Shown here piece after piece: positions 34,640-43,899 of a DNA stretch of 64,000 nt. Within the stretch, counting starts at the first letter, position 1, and every line of letters starts with the position of its first letter. Under the pieces are notes generated by a model. That model did no database searches. It had not been told where the DNA came from and saw nothing but the letters and a program-made list of their open reading frames with translations. The position numbers were made by a program, and so were the translations under genes. The stretch is from Varibaculum cambriense DSM 15806 (GTDB taxonomy: Bacteria; Actinomycetota; Actinomycetes; Actinomycetales; Actinomycetaceae): NCBI RefSeq assembly GCF_000420065.1, contig NZ_ATUF01000002.1, positions 124,001 to 188,000 on the forward strand. The letters run 5' to 3'.

Positions 34640-35266
34640 ATGGAGAAATATACGCTTCCGGAACTGCCCTACGACTATGCCGCTTTAGAGCCGCACATTT
34701 CTGCCAAGATCATGGAACTACACCATGACAAGCACCACAACACCTATGTGAACGGGGCAAATGCCGCCCTAGAAAAACTAGCAGCCGCTCGTGAAGCCGG
34801 CGATCTGGCAGCGGTCAATCAGTTTTCGAAAGACTTAGCTTTCAACTTGGGCGGGCACACCAACCACTCGGTTTTCTGGACCAATATGGGGCCGGATTGC
34901 GGCGGGGAACCCGAAGGGGAACTGGCAGCTGCCATCACCGAAAACTTCGGTTCCTTTGAAGCTTTCAAAAAGCATTTCACGGCCGCAGCCACCGGTCTAC
35001 AAGGCTCCGGTTGGGCAGTCCTGGCCTGGGATTCCATTTCTTCCCGCCTCATTATTTTCCAGCTCTTCGATCAGCAGGGTAACGTACCTGTCGGGGTAAC
35101 TCCTCTGCTCATGCTGGATATGTGGGAGCACGCTTTCTACCTGGACTACCAGAACGTGAAAGCTGACTACGTGAAGGCCTGGTGGAACGTGGTTAATTGG
35201 GAAAACGTTGCTGCTCGTTTCGAGAACGCTGAAAAGAACTTTAAGTCCCTAATCAACCTGGCCTAG
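34640..35266 (+). CDS. sodA: Superoxide dismutase, Fe/Mn family
   Basis: A 208-residue cytoplasmic enzyme that converts superoxide to peroxide and oxygen. The metal ligands are visible: His28 in MELHHDKHH, His in GGHTNHSVFW, and Asp/His in DMWEHAFYLDYQN. The start is fixed by AAAGGAGA about ten bases before the ATG at 34640; a longer upstream frame from 34574 lies in the leader. Mn versus Fe preference cannot be decided safely by eye. A terminator-like hairpin that is part of a dispersed element follows. Confidence 0.95.
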   Translation: MEKYTLPELPYDYAALEPHISAKIMELHHDKHHNTYVNGANAALEKLAAAREAGDLAAVNQFSKDLAFNLGGHTNHSVFWTNMGPDCGGEPEGELAAAITENFGSFEAFKKHFTAAATGLQGSGWAVLAWDSISSRLIIFQLFDQQGNVPVGVTPLLMLDMWEHAFYLDYQNVKADYVKAWWNVVNWENVAARFENAEKNFKSLINLA

Positions 35267-35272
35267 CAACTA

Positions 35273-35373
35273 ACGCGGGAGAGCGATTTTCCCTCCTGCC
35301 CAAAAATTCGGGAAGCGCTAATACGCTTCCCGAATTTTTATGCCCACCGCACCCACTCGGGAAAAACACCCCC
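35273..35373 (+). repeat. Dispersed hairpin element, copy A
   Basis: The left flank (35273-35301, CGCGGGAGAG...CCTCCTGCCC) is followed by a perfect 16-bp hairpin with loop CTAATA (35302-35339). The right flank, 35340-35360, runs ATGCCCACCGC...ACTCGG. A second copy in opposite orientation lies at 51598-51704: the 21-base right flank is identical, the left flank matches at 24 of 29 positions, and the hairpin arms differ at four positions that are all compensated. The hairpin also looks like a terminator for sodA (ends in TTTTT). The outer inverted repeat seen in copy B is degraded here. Confidence 0.75.
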
Positions 35374-35469
35374 GTAACAATGAGTTCCCGGTAAAAAATC
35401 GGAAACTACTTACCCATAAGATAAAGCTAGCTTTTAAATATCAAAGAACTCGGCAGCGTCTTTAACCTG

Positions 35470-36456
35470 TCACCCGAGGCGAGTGCTGGTTTGCTTGGCA
35501 CCAATGTCATAAATAGCGATGCGCGCCGGATGCGCTTTCGCCCCTTGGCGCTCGCCCTCGGCGGGATCTATCATCACCATCCGCGAGCCAACCGGTACCC
35601 CCAGGAATTGCGGGGTGGTCTGCACAGTAGAGGGAGTAGAAACCATTTTTCCACTAGGCCATGAACTAGACACCTTTGACCAGGTGCCGTCTTCATAGCT
35701 AGCAGCGGTCAAATGCACTCCGGGAAAATCATCCGGTTCCAGTTTCGGCCCTTTGCCTTGATAAAGCATTATTACCTGTTTTGTCTTCGGGGCAGGTAAA
35801 GCCGGATCAATAGTTACCTGCGGCTGGGCACCGGGGGCTCCACTAATCTTTATCCCTTTAGGTAATTTACTGAAAGATTTATCTATTTTCTTAGCCTGTT
35901 TCAGCGCGGAAACGTCACTAAGATCCATAGCGCTAATCAGGTCAATCACGAACACCATAGTGGAGTTAGCAGGAATTCTCTTCGCGGCTTCTCCCTGGAA
36001 TCCCAGCTGCGGAGGCACCGTGATCTGCACCCGCGACCGTAGTTTCTTGCCGATTAAAGCCTGTTTCCAACCGGGGATAACTTCACTCATCGCATACCCT
36101 TGCGCGGAGTCCCCGATCCGGAAGGTACTCATCACAGTTTTCCCGTCCCACAGGTTTCCGAGCGTATCCATGAGTACTTGGTCTTTAGCGGTCACCGGCC
36201 GCCCGTCGCCCTCGTGAAGTACCCGTACCTGCAAACTGGTTGGGGCTTTCCCCGATCCGGCCTCCATTTGGGGAGCTTGCCCTAGCTCCCCCGTTACTGC
36301 CGGAAATTTTCCTTTTACCTCCGCAGCGGAGGCGTCGGAAGCGGCAGAAGAACACCCGGAAAGTAGGGATATTCCCAAGGCGGCAACCAACACCAGGACT
36401 ATTACCCGCACTGACCGCACTCGCAGCGGTAGGGAAGAAACACTATGAATGTGCAT
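35470..36456 (-). CDS. Lipoprotein with FKBP-type peptidyl-prolyl isomerase domain
   Basis: This is a protein of about 328 residues anchored outside the membrane. After MHIHSVSSLPLRVRSVRV comes a lipobox (LLSGC). One FKBP domain (about 60-180) has VIPGWKQALIGKKLRS and PPQLGFQGE; a second, degenerate FKBP-like region covers about 215-320. Several active-site aromatics of FKBP are replaced, so catalysis is uncertain. The start at 36456 is preferred over 36492 because the lipoprotein signal fits. It lies directly downstream of a second FKBP lipoprotein gene, likely one operon. Probable role is folding of exported proteins. Confidence 0.85.
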   Translation of the reverse strand: MHIHSVSSLPLRVRSVRVIVLVLVAALGISLLSGCSSAASDASAAEVKGKFPAVTGELGQAPQMEAGSGKAPTSLQVRVLHEGDGRPVTAKDQVLMDTLGNLWDGKTVMSTFRIGDSAQGYAMSEVIPGWKQALIGKKLRSRVQITVPPQLGFQGEAAKRIPANSTMVFVIDLISAMDLSDVSALKQAKKIDKSFSKLPKGIKISGAPGAQPQVTIDPALPAPKTKQVIMLYQGKGPKLEPDDFPGVHLTAASYEDGTWSKVSSSWPSGKMVSTPSTVQTTPQFLGVPVGSRMVMIDPAEGERQGAKAHPARIAIYDIGAKQTSTRLG

Positions 36457-36475
36457 GTCCGCGCCTATCAAACTT

Positions 36476-37372
36476 TTAGAGGGTGCCCACAATATCCATT
36501 ACGAATGCTACCGCCTGCCCGTTTTGCATGGAACTTAAGGCCAGACGGGAACCGACGTGTTTACCGACTAGCTCCTTGTCCAACCCTAACTCTGCCAAGG
36601 TTTTTTCGCCTTGCAGCGGCATCGGGGTTTTACTGTCCCAGGTAGAGACCGTCTTTCCTTGCGGGTCTACCCAACTTTGATGCACAATTACCACGTCATC
36701 AGCTTTTAGCGGGGCTCCCTTTCCGGCAGCAAGCACGGTCACGGCACGATCTTTGGCGAGCTGCCCCGCGTTAACCTTCAACACCGGTTTCTCCCCCGAT
36801 TTTCCGGTAACTTCCAGACCAGGAAGAGTTTCTCCGGTGACTTTGGCCTGCGCCAGCTGCTCTTCACCTTTCTTCATCTGCGAGGCAGAGAAGCATTTCA
36901 AAGTATCGACTACGAATACCAGGGTAGATCCAGCGGGAATATCGCCAGTTGCCTGATCCCCGTATCCTAATTCGGGAGGAATCACCAAGAGGGTGCGCGA
37001 TCCCGGTTTCGCATCTTTAAGACCCTGTCCCCATCCAGGAACTACCTGCTTTAAAGAAAAGATGGCAGGTTTGCCCCGATCAAAACTGGAATCAAATTTT
37101 TTCCCATTCCACAGTTGACCGTGATAGTTAACTTTTAGCACTGCGTCCGCGCCACAGCTATCGCCGGTACCTTTTTTAACGGTGCCAACTTTCAAATCTT
37201 TGGGCGCGGTTCCCTCTCCCGCACTAACTTTGGGGGCTTTTCCGTATTCGCCCTCAACTTTCACTCCGAAATCTGAGAAGGAACCATCGCTACTGCAAGC
37301 GGCCAGACCCGCACCTAATGACGCGGTCAGCAGCGCAATAGCAGCGACAGAAGCAGAAAGTTTACGTTTCAC
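36476..37372 (-). CDS. Lipoprotein with tandem FKBP-type isomerase domains
   Basis: A 298-residue protein with signal MKRKLSASVAAIALL and lipobox LAAC (Cys26). A well-conserved FKBP domain (about 60-155) has VLKVNYHGQLWNGKKFDSSF, VVPGWGQGLKDAKPGSRTLL, PPELGYGDQATGDIPAGST and FVVDTL. A second, degenerate copy lies in the C-terminal half (about 195-298). It is probably an extracytoplasmic folding catalyst. It is cotranscribed with the following related gene (20 bases between stop and start). Confidence 0.9.
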   Translation of the reverse strand: MKRKLSASVAAIALLTASLGAGLAACSSDGSFSDFGVKVEGEYGKAPKVSAGEGTAPKDLKVGTVKKGTGDSCGADAVLKVNYHGQLWNGKKFDSSFDRGKPAIFSLKQVVPGWGQGLKDAKPGSRTLLVIPPELGYGDQATGDIPAGSTLVFVVDTLKCFSASQMKKGEEQLAQAKVTGETLPGLEVTGKSGEKPVLKVNAGQLAKDRAVTVLAAGKGAPLKADDVVIVHQSWVDPQGKTVSTWDSKTPMPLQGEKTLAELGLDKELVGKHVGSRLALSSMQNGQAVAFVMDIVGTL

Positions 37373-37391
37373 GGCAAAATCCTAACTGTAT

Positions 37392-37751
37392 TTAGTGGAA
37401 CGATTGCCCGCAGGCGCAAGACCCTACCGCATTCGGATTATCAATCGTGAAACCTTGACGCTCAATGGTGTCGGAGAAATCAATGGAGGCGCCCTCTAGG
37501 TAGGGGTTGGACATTTTATCGACCACTACTTCTACTCCGGGGGCAAACTCGACTACTGCGTCCCCTTCCAAGAGACGCTCATCGAAATAAAGCTGATAAA
37601 TAAGTCCCGAGCATCCTCCCGGCTGCACCGCTATCCGCAGGCGCAAGTCATCGCGACCTTCCTGGTCTAGCAGTGATTTTACTTTCTCCGTAGCCGCATC
37701 GGTCAAAGTAACCTTGTGGGTAGCTTTCTTTTCAGCCTGTTGTTCACTCAT
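37392..37751 (-). CDS. erpA: A-type iron-sulfur carrier (ErpA/IscA-like)
   Basis: A 119-residue HesB/IscA-family protein with the three conserved cysteines in GGCSGL (near 48) and SCACGQ (near 113). It delivers Fe-S clusters to apoproteins. It is the homologue of Rv2204c and lies beside the glycerate-kinase-like gene, as in mycobacteria (Rv2205c). A ribosome binding site (GAGGAACAAAT) precedes the ATG. Confidence 0.92.
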   Translation of the reverse strand: MSEQQAEKKATHKVTLTDAATEKVKSLLDQEGRDDLRLRIAVQPGGCSGLIYQLYFDERLLEGDAVVEFAPGVEVVVDKMSNPYLEGASIDFSDTIERQGFTIDNPNAVGSCACGQSFH

Positions 37752-37821
37752 ATTTGTTCCTCAAAATGTTTTCTAGATGAACTAAGTTAGTCCTTAGCCT
37801 AGTCCAAGGTGGCTCCAGTGG

Positions 37822-38823
37822 CTATTGCGACCAGGTACGCGCTAAGCGAAGTCCGGCCTCACTCATACCCACATTATCAGGGGAAAATTGGTAAACCCCA
37901 TCGATTCCCCGCTCCGCAATCTCTCCCCTGCTTAGATTATTTTCACTGGTAACTACCACTATTGGCAGACCTAAGCGACTAGCCTTGTCGCATAAATCTT
38001 CTAGCGGAGAGCCGGGTAGGTTCCAGGGGGAAAGTTCCTCGGTATTCGCCACTAGCAAATCTGTGGTTTCTAAAATCTGCGGCATCCGGGTTCGCTCATC
38101 AAGGAAGTCTGCTGCAAAGTCCAGGCGAGCCCCCAGCCTTCCCAGCAGTTCCCCCACTCCCCAGCCGCACCCTCCTCCAGGCAAAGTCCCCATTTGGGCA
38201 CCCGGAACAGTTTCAACGGCAGCTAAAGCTGAAACCTTAAGGTAGCGATGGTGCCCGTATTTTTCGGCTTCGGTGAGCACCTCCTCCCAGTTTTCTTTAG
38301 TTTGTTGCGCCACCTGGGGGCTAGTTTTAGCGATCTGAGCTAGCACCCCGGAAGTTGAAAACAATGGTTTTTGACTCCCGACAACTACCAGCGCCCCGGT
38401 CAGATCCCGTGTTAAAGATTCCCACACCTGCGGGCTCATTTCCCGCGCGCCGTAAGCGGCGGCCACTCCCGCTAAGAATCGCCAGGGAAAATCCGGTAAA
38501 TTCTCTAGGTCTGCGGCAGGCAACGCTCCCGGTGACAAATACTCACTTTGCAGGTTTTGCTTTCCGCAGACAGCGGGCAGATACAGACCTTTGCCGGCTT
38601 TAAGTAGCATCGGTAAGGTGCTACCTGCCTTAGCGGGATTACTCGTCCTCGAAAATAGATCCGCTAGCGGACAACTAGCTGCCACTTCCGAATATGCCCA
38701 AGAATAGGGTACTACCTGCAGCTGATCGCGGCCTTGCTGCTTTAACCAGCCCGCTTTGAAGGCGTCCCCTAACTCGCGGGCATTACCCCCTTTAGTGCTG
38801 GCCGCCGCCAGAACTACCTGCAC
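37822..38823 (-). CDS. Divergent glycerate kinase-like protein
   Basis: A 333-residue protein aligned by position with Rv2205c (glycerate kinase type). The glycine-rich GGGCGWGVGELLGRLGARLDF recalls the family's GxaGGLGaaL segment. However, the N-terminal PDSxKxS motif and the DGG(E/P)G nucleotide/substrate motif are not present (LAAASTKGGNARELGDAF instead), and the usual GEGxxDxQSxxGK region is replaced by TDLLVANTEELSPW. It may be a degenerate, non-catalytic or refunctioned member. It starts with GTG at 38823 directly after the dipeptidase gene stop. Confidence 0.65.
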   Translation of the reverse strand: MQVVLAAASTKGGNARELGDAFKAGWLKQQGRDQLQVVPYSWAYSEVAASCPLADLFSRTSNPAKAGSTLPMLLKAGKGLYLPAVCGKQNLQSEYLSPGALPAADLENLPDFPWRFLAGVAAAYGAREMSPQVWESLTRDLTGALVVVGSQKPLFSTSGVLAQIAKTSPQVAQQTKENWEEVLTEAEKYGHHRYLKVSALAAVETVPGAQMGTLPGGGCGWGVGELLGRLGARLDFAADFLDERTRMPQILETTDLLVANTEELSPWNLPGSPLEDLCDKASRLGLPIVVVTSENNLSRGEIAERGIDGVYQFSPDNVGMSEAGLRLARTWSQ

Positions 38824-40173
38824 TTATACCCGACCGCCTAGACGAGCCAAGAACAGTGCCTCGGCCGTAATCGCATTTTTCAGGTCGCCTAAATCTTGGG
38901 ATTCATTTTCTGAATGCGCATTAGTGGCCGGGTCTTCCACCCCGGTAATTAAGATATCAGCCTGCGGGAATACTTGTGCCAGGTCAGCAGTCATAGGGAT
39001 CGCTCCCCCACACCCAATATCTACCGCGTCCTTATCCCAAGCGGCAGATAGCGCCCATTTCATATCTTTTTCAGCTTCGGAAGATTGGGCTTGATACGAG
39101 GGACCGCATTCGAGAATCTCGGTTTCTACCTCCGCTCCGAAGGGGGCATTTTCTTTCAAGAAGGTGCTCAATGCTTGGGCACATTCGGCACTATCGGTTC
39201 CGGGAGCAGTACGCAAGGACAGCCGCAAACAGGTTTCCGGAACGAGGGCGTTGGCGCTTTCGGCGCGAGAACGCTGATCCCAACCGATAACGCAAAGTGC
39301 CGGCTGGTTCCACAGACGCGCTGCCACATCTCCCTTTCCGGCCAGCTCAAAGCTTTCCACTACCTGGGCATCCGCCTTGAACAATTCTTCCGGATAATGA
39401 ACATCAGCACTGGTAGATCCCCCTAGACCGGGTACTGCCAAGCTGCCATCGGGATTAAAACATTTCGCGAGCAACAGACTGGCAACCGTGACTGCATCTA
39501 GCACCGGACCTCCAAAAGCTCCCGAATGCAGGGCAGTGTTCATTACTTTAACTTTCACATCCATACTGGCTACTCCCCGCAAAGTTGCGGTCAGCGCCGG
39601 TTCTCCTACCCGCCAGTTATCGGAGTCACACACAATGATGGCGTCAGCGGCTAAATCTTCCCGATATTTTTCAATAAAATTCCGGAATGAGGGCGAGCCG
39701 ATCTCTTCTTCGCCCTCAATAAAGCAAGTTACGTTAACCGGGCATTTATCTCCCAATGCTAGGAGCGCGCCGTAGTGCACCATTACTCCCGCCCCGTCAT
39801 CGGAGGTGCCTCGCCCATAGAGGCGACCATTCTTTTCGGTAGCGACAAAGGGCTCAGTATTCCAACGCTCGACAGGGCCGGCCGGTTGCACATCATGATG
39901 AGCATAAAGCAATACCGTCTTGGCCTGGGGATCTACAATCTTGCGGGCGATAACTGCCGGCATTCCTTCTTCCCCAGTGGGCGTCGGCGCAGTTTTTACT
40001 TCCGTTTCCATGCCCAGATTTGAGAATAATTGCGCCAGGTGCCCGGCAGATTTTTCTACTTCCGTGCGGGAAGCAGAAGAAACTGAAGGAATTGCTACCA
40101 GCTTGGTTAGCTCGTTTTTCACATCATCAAAAATACGGTTAGTAGCCGCTTTATATTCCGAAATATCACTCAT
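38824..40173 (-). CDS. M20 family metallodipeptidase
   Basis: A cytoplasmic peptidase of about 449 residues with two zinc ions. Motifs are LLYAHHDVQPAG (metal His and Asp), RLYGRGTSDDGAG (bridging Asp), FIEGEEEIGS (catalytic and metal Glu), VCDSDNW and the late ITGVEDPATNAHSENE (metal His). The dimerisation (lid) domain lies in the middle. The start at 40173 (MSDISEYKAATNRIF) is preferred to the upstream 40242. It probably hydrolyses dipeptides; exact specificity is unknown. Confidence 0.9.
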   Translation of the reverse strand: MSDISEYKAATNRIFDDVKNELTKLVAIPSVSSASRTEVEKSAGHLAQLFSNLGMETEVKTAPTPTGEEGMPAVIARKIVDPQAKTVLLYAHHDVQPAGPVERWNTEPFVATEKNGRLYGRGTSDDGAGVMVHYGALLALGDKCPVNVTCFIEGEEEIGSPSFRNFIEKYREDLAADAIIVCDSDNWRVGEPALTATLRGVASMDVKVKVMNTALHSGAFGGPVLDAVTVASLLLAKCFNPDGSLAVPGLGGSTSADVHYPEELFKADAQVVESFELAGKGDVAARLWNQPALCVIGWDQRSRAESANALVPETCLRLSLRTAPGTDSAECAQALSTFLKENAPFGAEVETEILECGPSYQAQSSEAEKDMKWALSAAWDKDAVDIGCGGAIPMTADLAQVFPQADILITGVEDPATNAHSENESQDLGDLKNAITAEALFLARLGGRV

Positions 40174-40289
40174 GCTTGCCAGGTTACCCCGATACGCCCT
40201 CAAGGGGGAAAGGATAGCTATGAGCGACAAATCTAGCCGCAAGGTAGGACAGATTTCCCCTGCCCGGCCTCCCCCGATAACCTGGACGG

Positions 40290-40919
40290 GTGAAACTTTT
40301 TGGACGTAACAATGATGAAGAAATCGAGACCCCGATTGATAAGGGAGAGGGCAAAGGTCGCCCTACCCCGAAACGCAAAGTCGCGGAGGCAAAAAATCAT
40401 CGGCCCCTGATTGTAGACAAGAAAGAAGCCCGTAAGCGTCGCCGTGAGCAACGCGATAAGCTCTACAAAAAACAGCAAGCCGCCTTGGATGGCAAGGGAG
40501 ATGAACGTTACCTTCCCTATAATGATCAAGGCCCGGTACGCCGTTATATTCGGGATTTCGTAGATTCCCGCTTCGCTATTGGCGAACTGTTCATGCCGAT
40601 AGTGCTAGCTTTCCTGATCCTTTCGATTGCGTTTTCTCGCAACCAACAGTTGAACGCTATTTTGCTGTTTTCAATGTGGGGGCTGCTGTTATTGGCGATT
40701 ATCGAAGCCGTGGTGACCACCATGATTATTAATCGGACGCTCCTTACGGTTACGAATGGGGATAAACGGGTAAAGAAAGGAAACGGACGTTACATTTTGA
40801 TGCGCCTGGCTAGTCCGCGGAGAATGCGTCGTCCTCGCCCCTCTGGTCCGCGCGGGCCGCGTCCCGATATTAGTGAGTACGCTGGGGATATTCGCTCCTA
40901 TATGCGTTCTCGCCTCTAA
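40290..40919 (+). CDS. DUF3043 membrane protein
   Basis: A 209-residue protein of the actinobacterial DUF3043 family (Rv2206-like). A very basic N-terminus (RKRRREQRDKLYKKQ) and the conserved DERYLPYNDQGPVRRYIRDF precede two membrane helices (about 103-120 and 127-150). A Pro/Arg-rich C-terminus ends the protein. GTG start at 40290. Function is unknown. It overlaps the convergent pyrD stop by about three bases. Confidence 0.85.
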   Translation: MKLFGRNNDEEIETPIDKGEGKGRPTPKRKVAEAKNHRPLIVDKKEARKRRREQRDKLYKKQQAALDGKGDERYLPYNDQGPVRRYIRDFVDSRFAIGELFMPIVLAFLILSIAFSRNQQLNAILLFSMWGLLLLAIIEAVVTTMIINRTLLTVTNGDKRVKKGNGRYILMRLASPRRMRRPRPSGPRGPRPDISEYAGDIRSYMRSRL

Positions 40920-41992
40920 CGAGTTTTCCGCAACGGCAAGGCGGGAAGCTCGCCAGCAAGCTGTTTATTGAGCTTTCCCGCAAAGGAGGGCCCCTGATAG
41001 ATCATGGCGGTGAACGCCTCTAGTAAGTCAGCTCCCGCGTCCAGGAACTGACGAGCACTAGCCTCGTCCTCAATTCCGCCGCACCCGATAATCAAGTAGT
41101 CATCGCCTAGTTCCTGACGCAGCAAGCGCACTACTTCCAGGGCACGTTCTTTTAGAGGAGGACCTGAGAGTCCGCCCTCGCCAAAATCGTGGTTAATGGT
41201 GGTATTGGTGGCGATCACTCCTGCCAGTCCGACTTCTTTTACGATTTCCGCGAGTTCTTTTAGCTGCTCATCTTGTAAGTCGGGAGCCAGTTTTACTAAC
41301 ACTGGAACTTCCCTTCCAGCACTTTGTCTTCCGGCAGCAATTACTGCTTGCCCGATCTGACGCAGCTGCTCACTGGCTTGCAAACTGCGAAGTCCCGGCG
41401 TATTAGGAGAAGACACGTTGATTACTAGATAGTCGGCATATTTTGCGAGTATCCGCGCGCTGGTGCGGTAATCATCGGCTGCCGCCGCCAGATCGGTAGT
41501 CTTATTCTTCCCTAGATTTACCCCCAGGATTAGGGATCTGCCTGCTGCGCTGCTTCGCAGCTTCTGCAGACGAGAGGACATTTCCTTGGCACCCTGATTA
41601 TTGAATCCCATCCGGTTACGCACTGCCCGCAGCGGCAATATCCGCCATAGGCGCGGCTGCTCATTTCCAGGTTGGGGACGCGGAGTAACCGTCCCCACCT
41701 CAACGAATGCAAATCCAAAAGCTCCGAATTGCAGTGGAGCTACGGCATCTTTGTCCATCCCCGCTGCCAAGCCCACATATCCAGGAACTGGCCGGGCCAG
41801 GGATTTCAATCCCCGCTCATCGCCTACCCATCCACCTTTCAAGGTTCCTACTGACCCGGAGAAAATTATCCGGATCAGCCCGGTTAATCCGGGAACCTGA
41901 GAAATTAGATACATGGCTCGCATGGTGGCGTTGTGACATTTTTCGGCATCAAAGCGCGCAATCAGGTGTTTGTACAAGAATCGATATAGCAC
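40916..41992 (-). CDS. pyrD: Dihydroorotate dehydrogenase, class 2 (quinone)
   Basis: A 358-residue FMN enzyme of pyrimidine synthesis. The N-terminal helical membrane-association segment (LYRFLYKHLIARFDAEKCHN) marks the quinone-linked class. The catalytic Ser is in NVSSPNTPGLRSLQ; FMN contacts are in IATNTTINHD and IIGCGGIEDEASA. Electrons pass to menaquinone. It is monocistronic, with its promoter side facing the unknown gene at 42082. Confidence 0.93.
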   Translation of the reverse strand: MLYRFLYKHLIARFDAEKCHNATMRAMYLISQVPGLTGLIRIIFSGSVGTLKGGWVGDERGLKSLARPVPGYVGLAAGMDKDAVAPLQFGAFGFAFVEVGTVTPRPQPGNEQPRLWRILPLRAVRNRMGFNNQGAKEMSSRLQKLRSSAAGRSLILGVNLGKNKTTDLAAAADDYRTSARILAKYADYLVINVSSPNTPGLRSLQASEQLRQIGQAVIAAGRQSAGREVPVLVKLAPDLQDEQLKELAEIVKEVGLAGVIATNTTINHDFGEGGLSGPPLKERALEVVRLLRQELGDDYLIIGCGGIEDEASARQFLDAGADLLEAFTAMIYQGPSFAGKLNKQLAGELPALPLRKTR

Positions 41993-42015
41993 GCCCTCAA
42001 TTGTACTGAAAAGCT

Positions 42016-42037
42016 ACTGCCGGTACTTACCGGCAGT
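42016..42037 (-). terminator. Stem-loop downstream of the 42082-42714 gene
   Basis: A near-perfect inverted repeat (ACTGCCGGTA / TACCGGCAGT) sits between the stop at 42082 and the pyrD start; on the minus strand it is followed by AGCTTTTC. A weak terminator is plausible. Confidence 0.45.
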
Positions 42038-42081
42038 CAGGCTAGTTGCTGATACTCGTTTCGAGTTTGACGTTTTTTCGG

Positions 42082-42714
42082 CTAGTCCCACCACAAGCAC
42101 CAACCAGGACAAGCCCAGCGCGGATCGGCGCTATAGAGTTCATCAGGCGCACAAGCCTGCCCCAGGGCTAATTTTTCCTGGTAGGTTTGCCAGATTGCTC
42201 GCGCCTGCCGGGCAGTAGGCTCGCTTGCTGCTTCAGCAGAAGCTTCAACTACAAACATAGTGTCTACACTGACGCGCTCGTCCCAACGCGAAGATCCAAT
42301 TATATATCCCGAAAGATACACCCGACCCGGATTAGCAATACAGGCGTTTAAAAACGCTAACAAAGTAGGGGCCTCATTTTGCCGATCCGCTAAAGCGACT
42401 CGGGGAAGCGCGTCTCGCAGCTTTGCTGCCCCTTCGGCATCTAGACCGTGGAAACGCTGATAGTCTCCCATTCCCTGCCCGGGAGCTACATAGGATTTAA
42501 GGATTTCCGGGATTTTGGTTTGTGCCAGCCACCCCAGAGGGCCATAGAGTCCGCTAGGGAGCTCTGGGTCGTCCTCCAGCATATCTAGGAGAATATTATC
42601 GCCATCTTTCCCCAGGAATTCCGGGGTAGTTAGCGCGAAAAAATCGGAGCCTTTCAGGCGTTCCCCCAAGGCAGCTTTTGGGGATTTGCGGGTAGGTGAT
42701 GAGGTGGTGGTCAT
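42082..42714 (-). CDS. Hypothetical protein
   Basis: A 210-residue soluble protein not assigned to a family. The start is set by AAGGAG seven bases before the ATG at 42714. Conserved-looking parts are SDFFALTTPEFLGKDGDNIL, PSGLYGPLGWLAQTKIPEIL and YIIGSSRWDERVSVDTMFV, with a Trp- and Cys-containing end (PRWACPGWCLWWD). No signal peptide or membrane segment. It diverges from the SpoU methyltransferase gene; no functional inference is possible. Confidence 0.65.
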   Translation of the reverse strand: MTTTSSPTRKSPKAALGERLKGSDFFALTTPEFLGKDGDNILLDMLEDDPELPSGLYGPLGWLAQTKIPEILKSYVAPGQGMGDYQRFHGLDAEGAAKLRDALPRVALADRQNEAPTLLAFLNACIANPGRVYLSGYIIGSSRWDERVSVDTMFVVEASAEAASEPTARQARAIWQTYQEKLALGQACAPDELYSADPRWACPGWCLWWD

Positions 42715-42862
42715 AGTTACTCCTTGCTGGTTGGTTACTGAAAACAACTTTGGCGTCAACCTTGATGCCAAAGAAAATAGGAAATAACCAGACCGGGAAA
42801 ACTTTTCGAGCGCAAAAAATGTGGAAATCTTGATGGCGGATTCAAGGCTTTAAACTAGTACC

Positions 42863-43714
42863 GTGTTGATTCCGCTGGCAGATTTATCAGATCCGCGGGT
42901 AAATGATTTTACCCGGTTAAAAGACGTGAACCTGCGCAAAAGTTTTGAAGCCGAACACGGCCTATACCTAGCAGAGAGTTTTTCAGTTATTTCCCGAGCC
43001 CTCGCTGCCGGGCATCAGCCTCGCGCAGTTTTAACCAGTGCACATTGGTTAGGGCGTTTGCAGGAAATCTTGGGCACACGCGCCAGCGAGATCCCTATTT
43101 TTGTGGCGGAAGAAAAGCAATTGATCCAGCTTACTGGATTCAGTATGCATCGCGGGGCTATCGCCGCGATGGAGCGTCCTGCTCTGCCGGAGCTGGACGA
43201 AGTACTGGCTGCGGCGCAGGCAGTGCTGATATTGGAAGATCTGGTCGACCACACCAATGTGGGTGCCGCGATCCGCTCAGCCGCCGCGATGGGATTCGAC
43301 GCTATATTGACCAGTCCTCATTGCGCTGACCCGCTCTATCGACGGGCAGTTAGGGTTTCGATGGGAACTGTGTTTTCGCTACCTTGGACCCGCATTGATG
43401 ATTGGCCCGATACTTCCGCTCTGAAAGCACGCGGATTTACGGTAGCGGGGCTAGCCTTATCTAACCAGGCGATTTCCCTGCCAGATTTTTGTATTGCATT
43501 GCAATCTGAGGTTGCGCGAGGACGGGAACCAAAAGTGGCGTTAGTGCTGGGCACGGAAGGGCCGGGCATGAGCAAGCAGGCATTGACCCAATGTGACCAG
43601 CTAGTAAAAATCCCGCTAAGTCATGGAGTGGATTCTTTGAATGTAGCTGCCGCGGGGGCAGTTGCCTGTTACGCCGTCAGCCAGGCCTTAACGGTAAAAA
43701 CTGGATGCGCTTAA
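42863..43714 (+). CDS. SpoU (TrmH)-family RNA 2'-O-ribose methyltransferase
   Basis: A 283-residue SPOUT enzyme. The N-terminal substrate-binding domain (about 1-110) begins LSDPRVNDFTRLKDVNLRK. The three knot motifs are EDLVDHTNVGAAIRSAAA, VALVLGTEGPGM and SLNVAAAGAVACYA. It methylates a ribose in rRNA or tRNA; which position cannot be told. GTG at 42863 (or TTG one codon later) is the start. Confidence 0.9.
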   Translation: MLIPLADLSDPRVNDFTRLKDVNLRKSFEAEHGLYLAESFSVISRALAAGHQPRAVLTSAHWLGRLQEILGTRASEIPIFVAEEKQLIQLTGFSMHRGAIAAMERPALPELDEVLAAAQAVLILEDLVDHTNVGAAIRSAAAMGFDAILTSPHCADPLYRRAVRVSMGTVFSLPWTRIDDWPDTSALKARGFTVAGLALSNQAISLPDFCIALQSEVARGREPKVALVLGTEGPGMSKQALTQCDQLVKIPLSHGVDSLNVAAAGAVACYAVSQALTVKTGCA

Positions 43715-43833
43715 GCTCTCTGTAGAGATAGCAAATTTGTTGCCCCTATTGTCCCCAAAATCTTGCGGGCACGATATGGTTTTTAGCGCTTTAAAAACCA
43801 ATACACAGCACTATACCGTCTATAAAACCAAAA

Positions 43834-43864
43834 GGGCGCAGGTGAGAAGGCCTCACCTGCGCCC
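43834..43864 (-). terminator. Terminator of the NSS transporter operon
   Basis: A perfect 13-bp inverted repeat (GGGCGCAGGTGAG / CTCACCTGCGCCC) with loop AAGGC is followed on the minus strand by TTTTGGTTT. It lies 36 bases beyond the small subunit stop. Confidence 0.8.
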
Positions 43865-43899
43865 AATCGGGAAATAAAACCCCAATGGAATGGGTTTTC

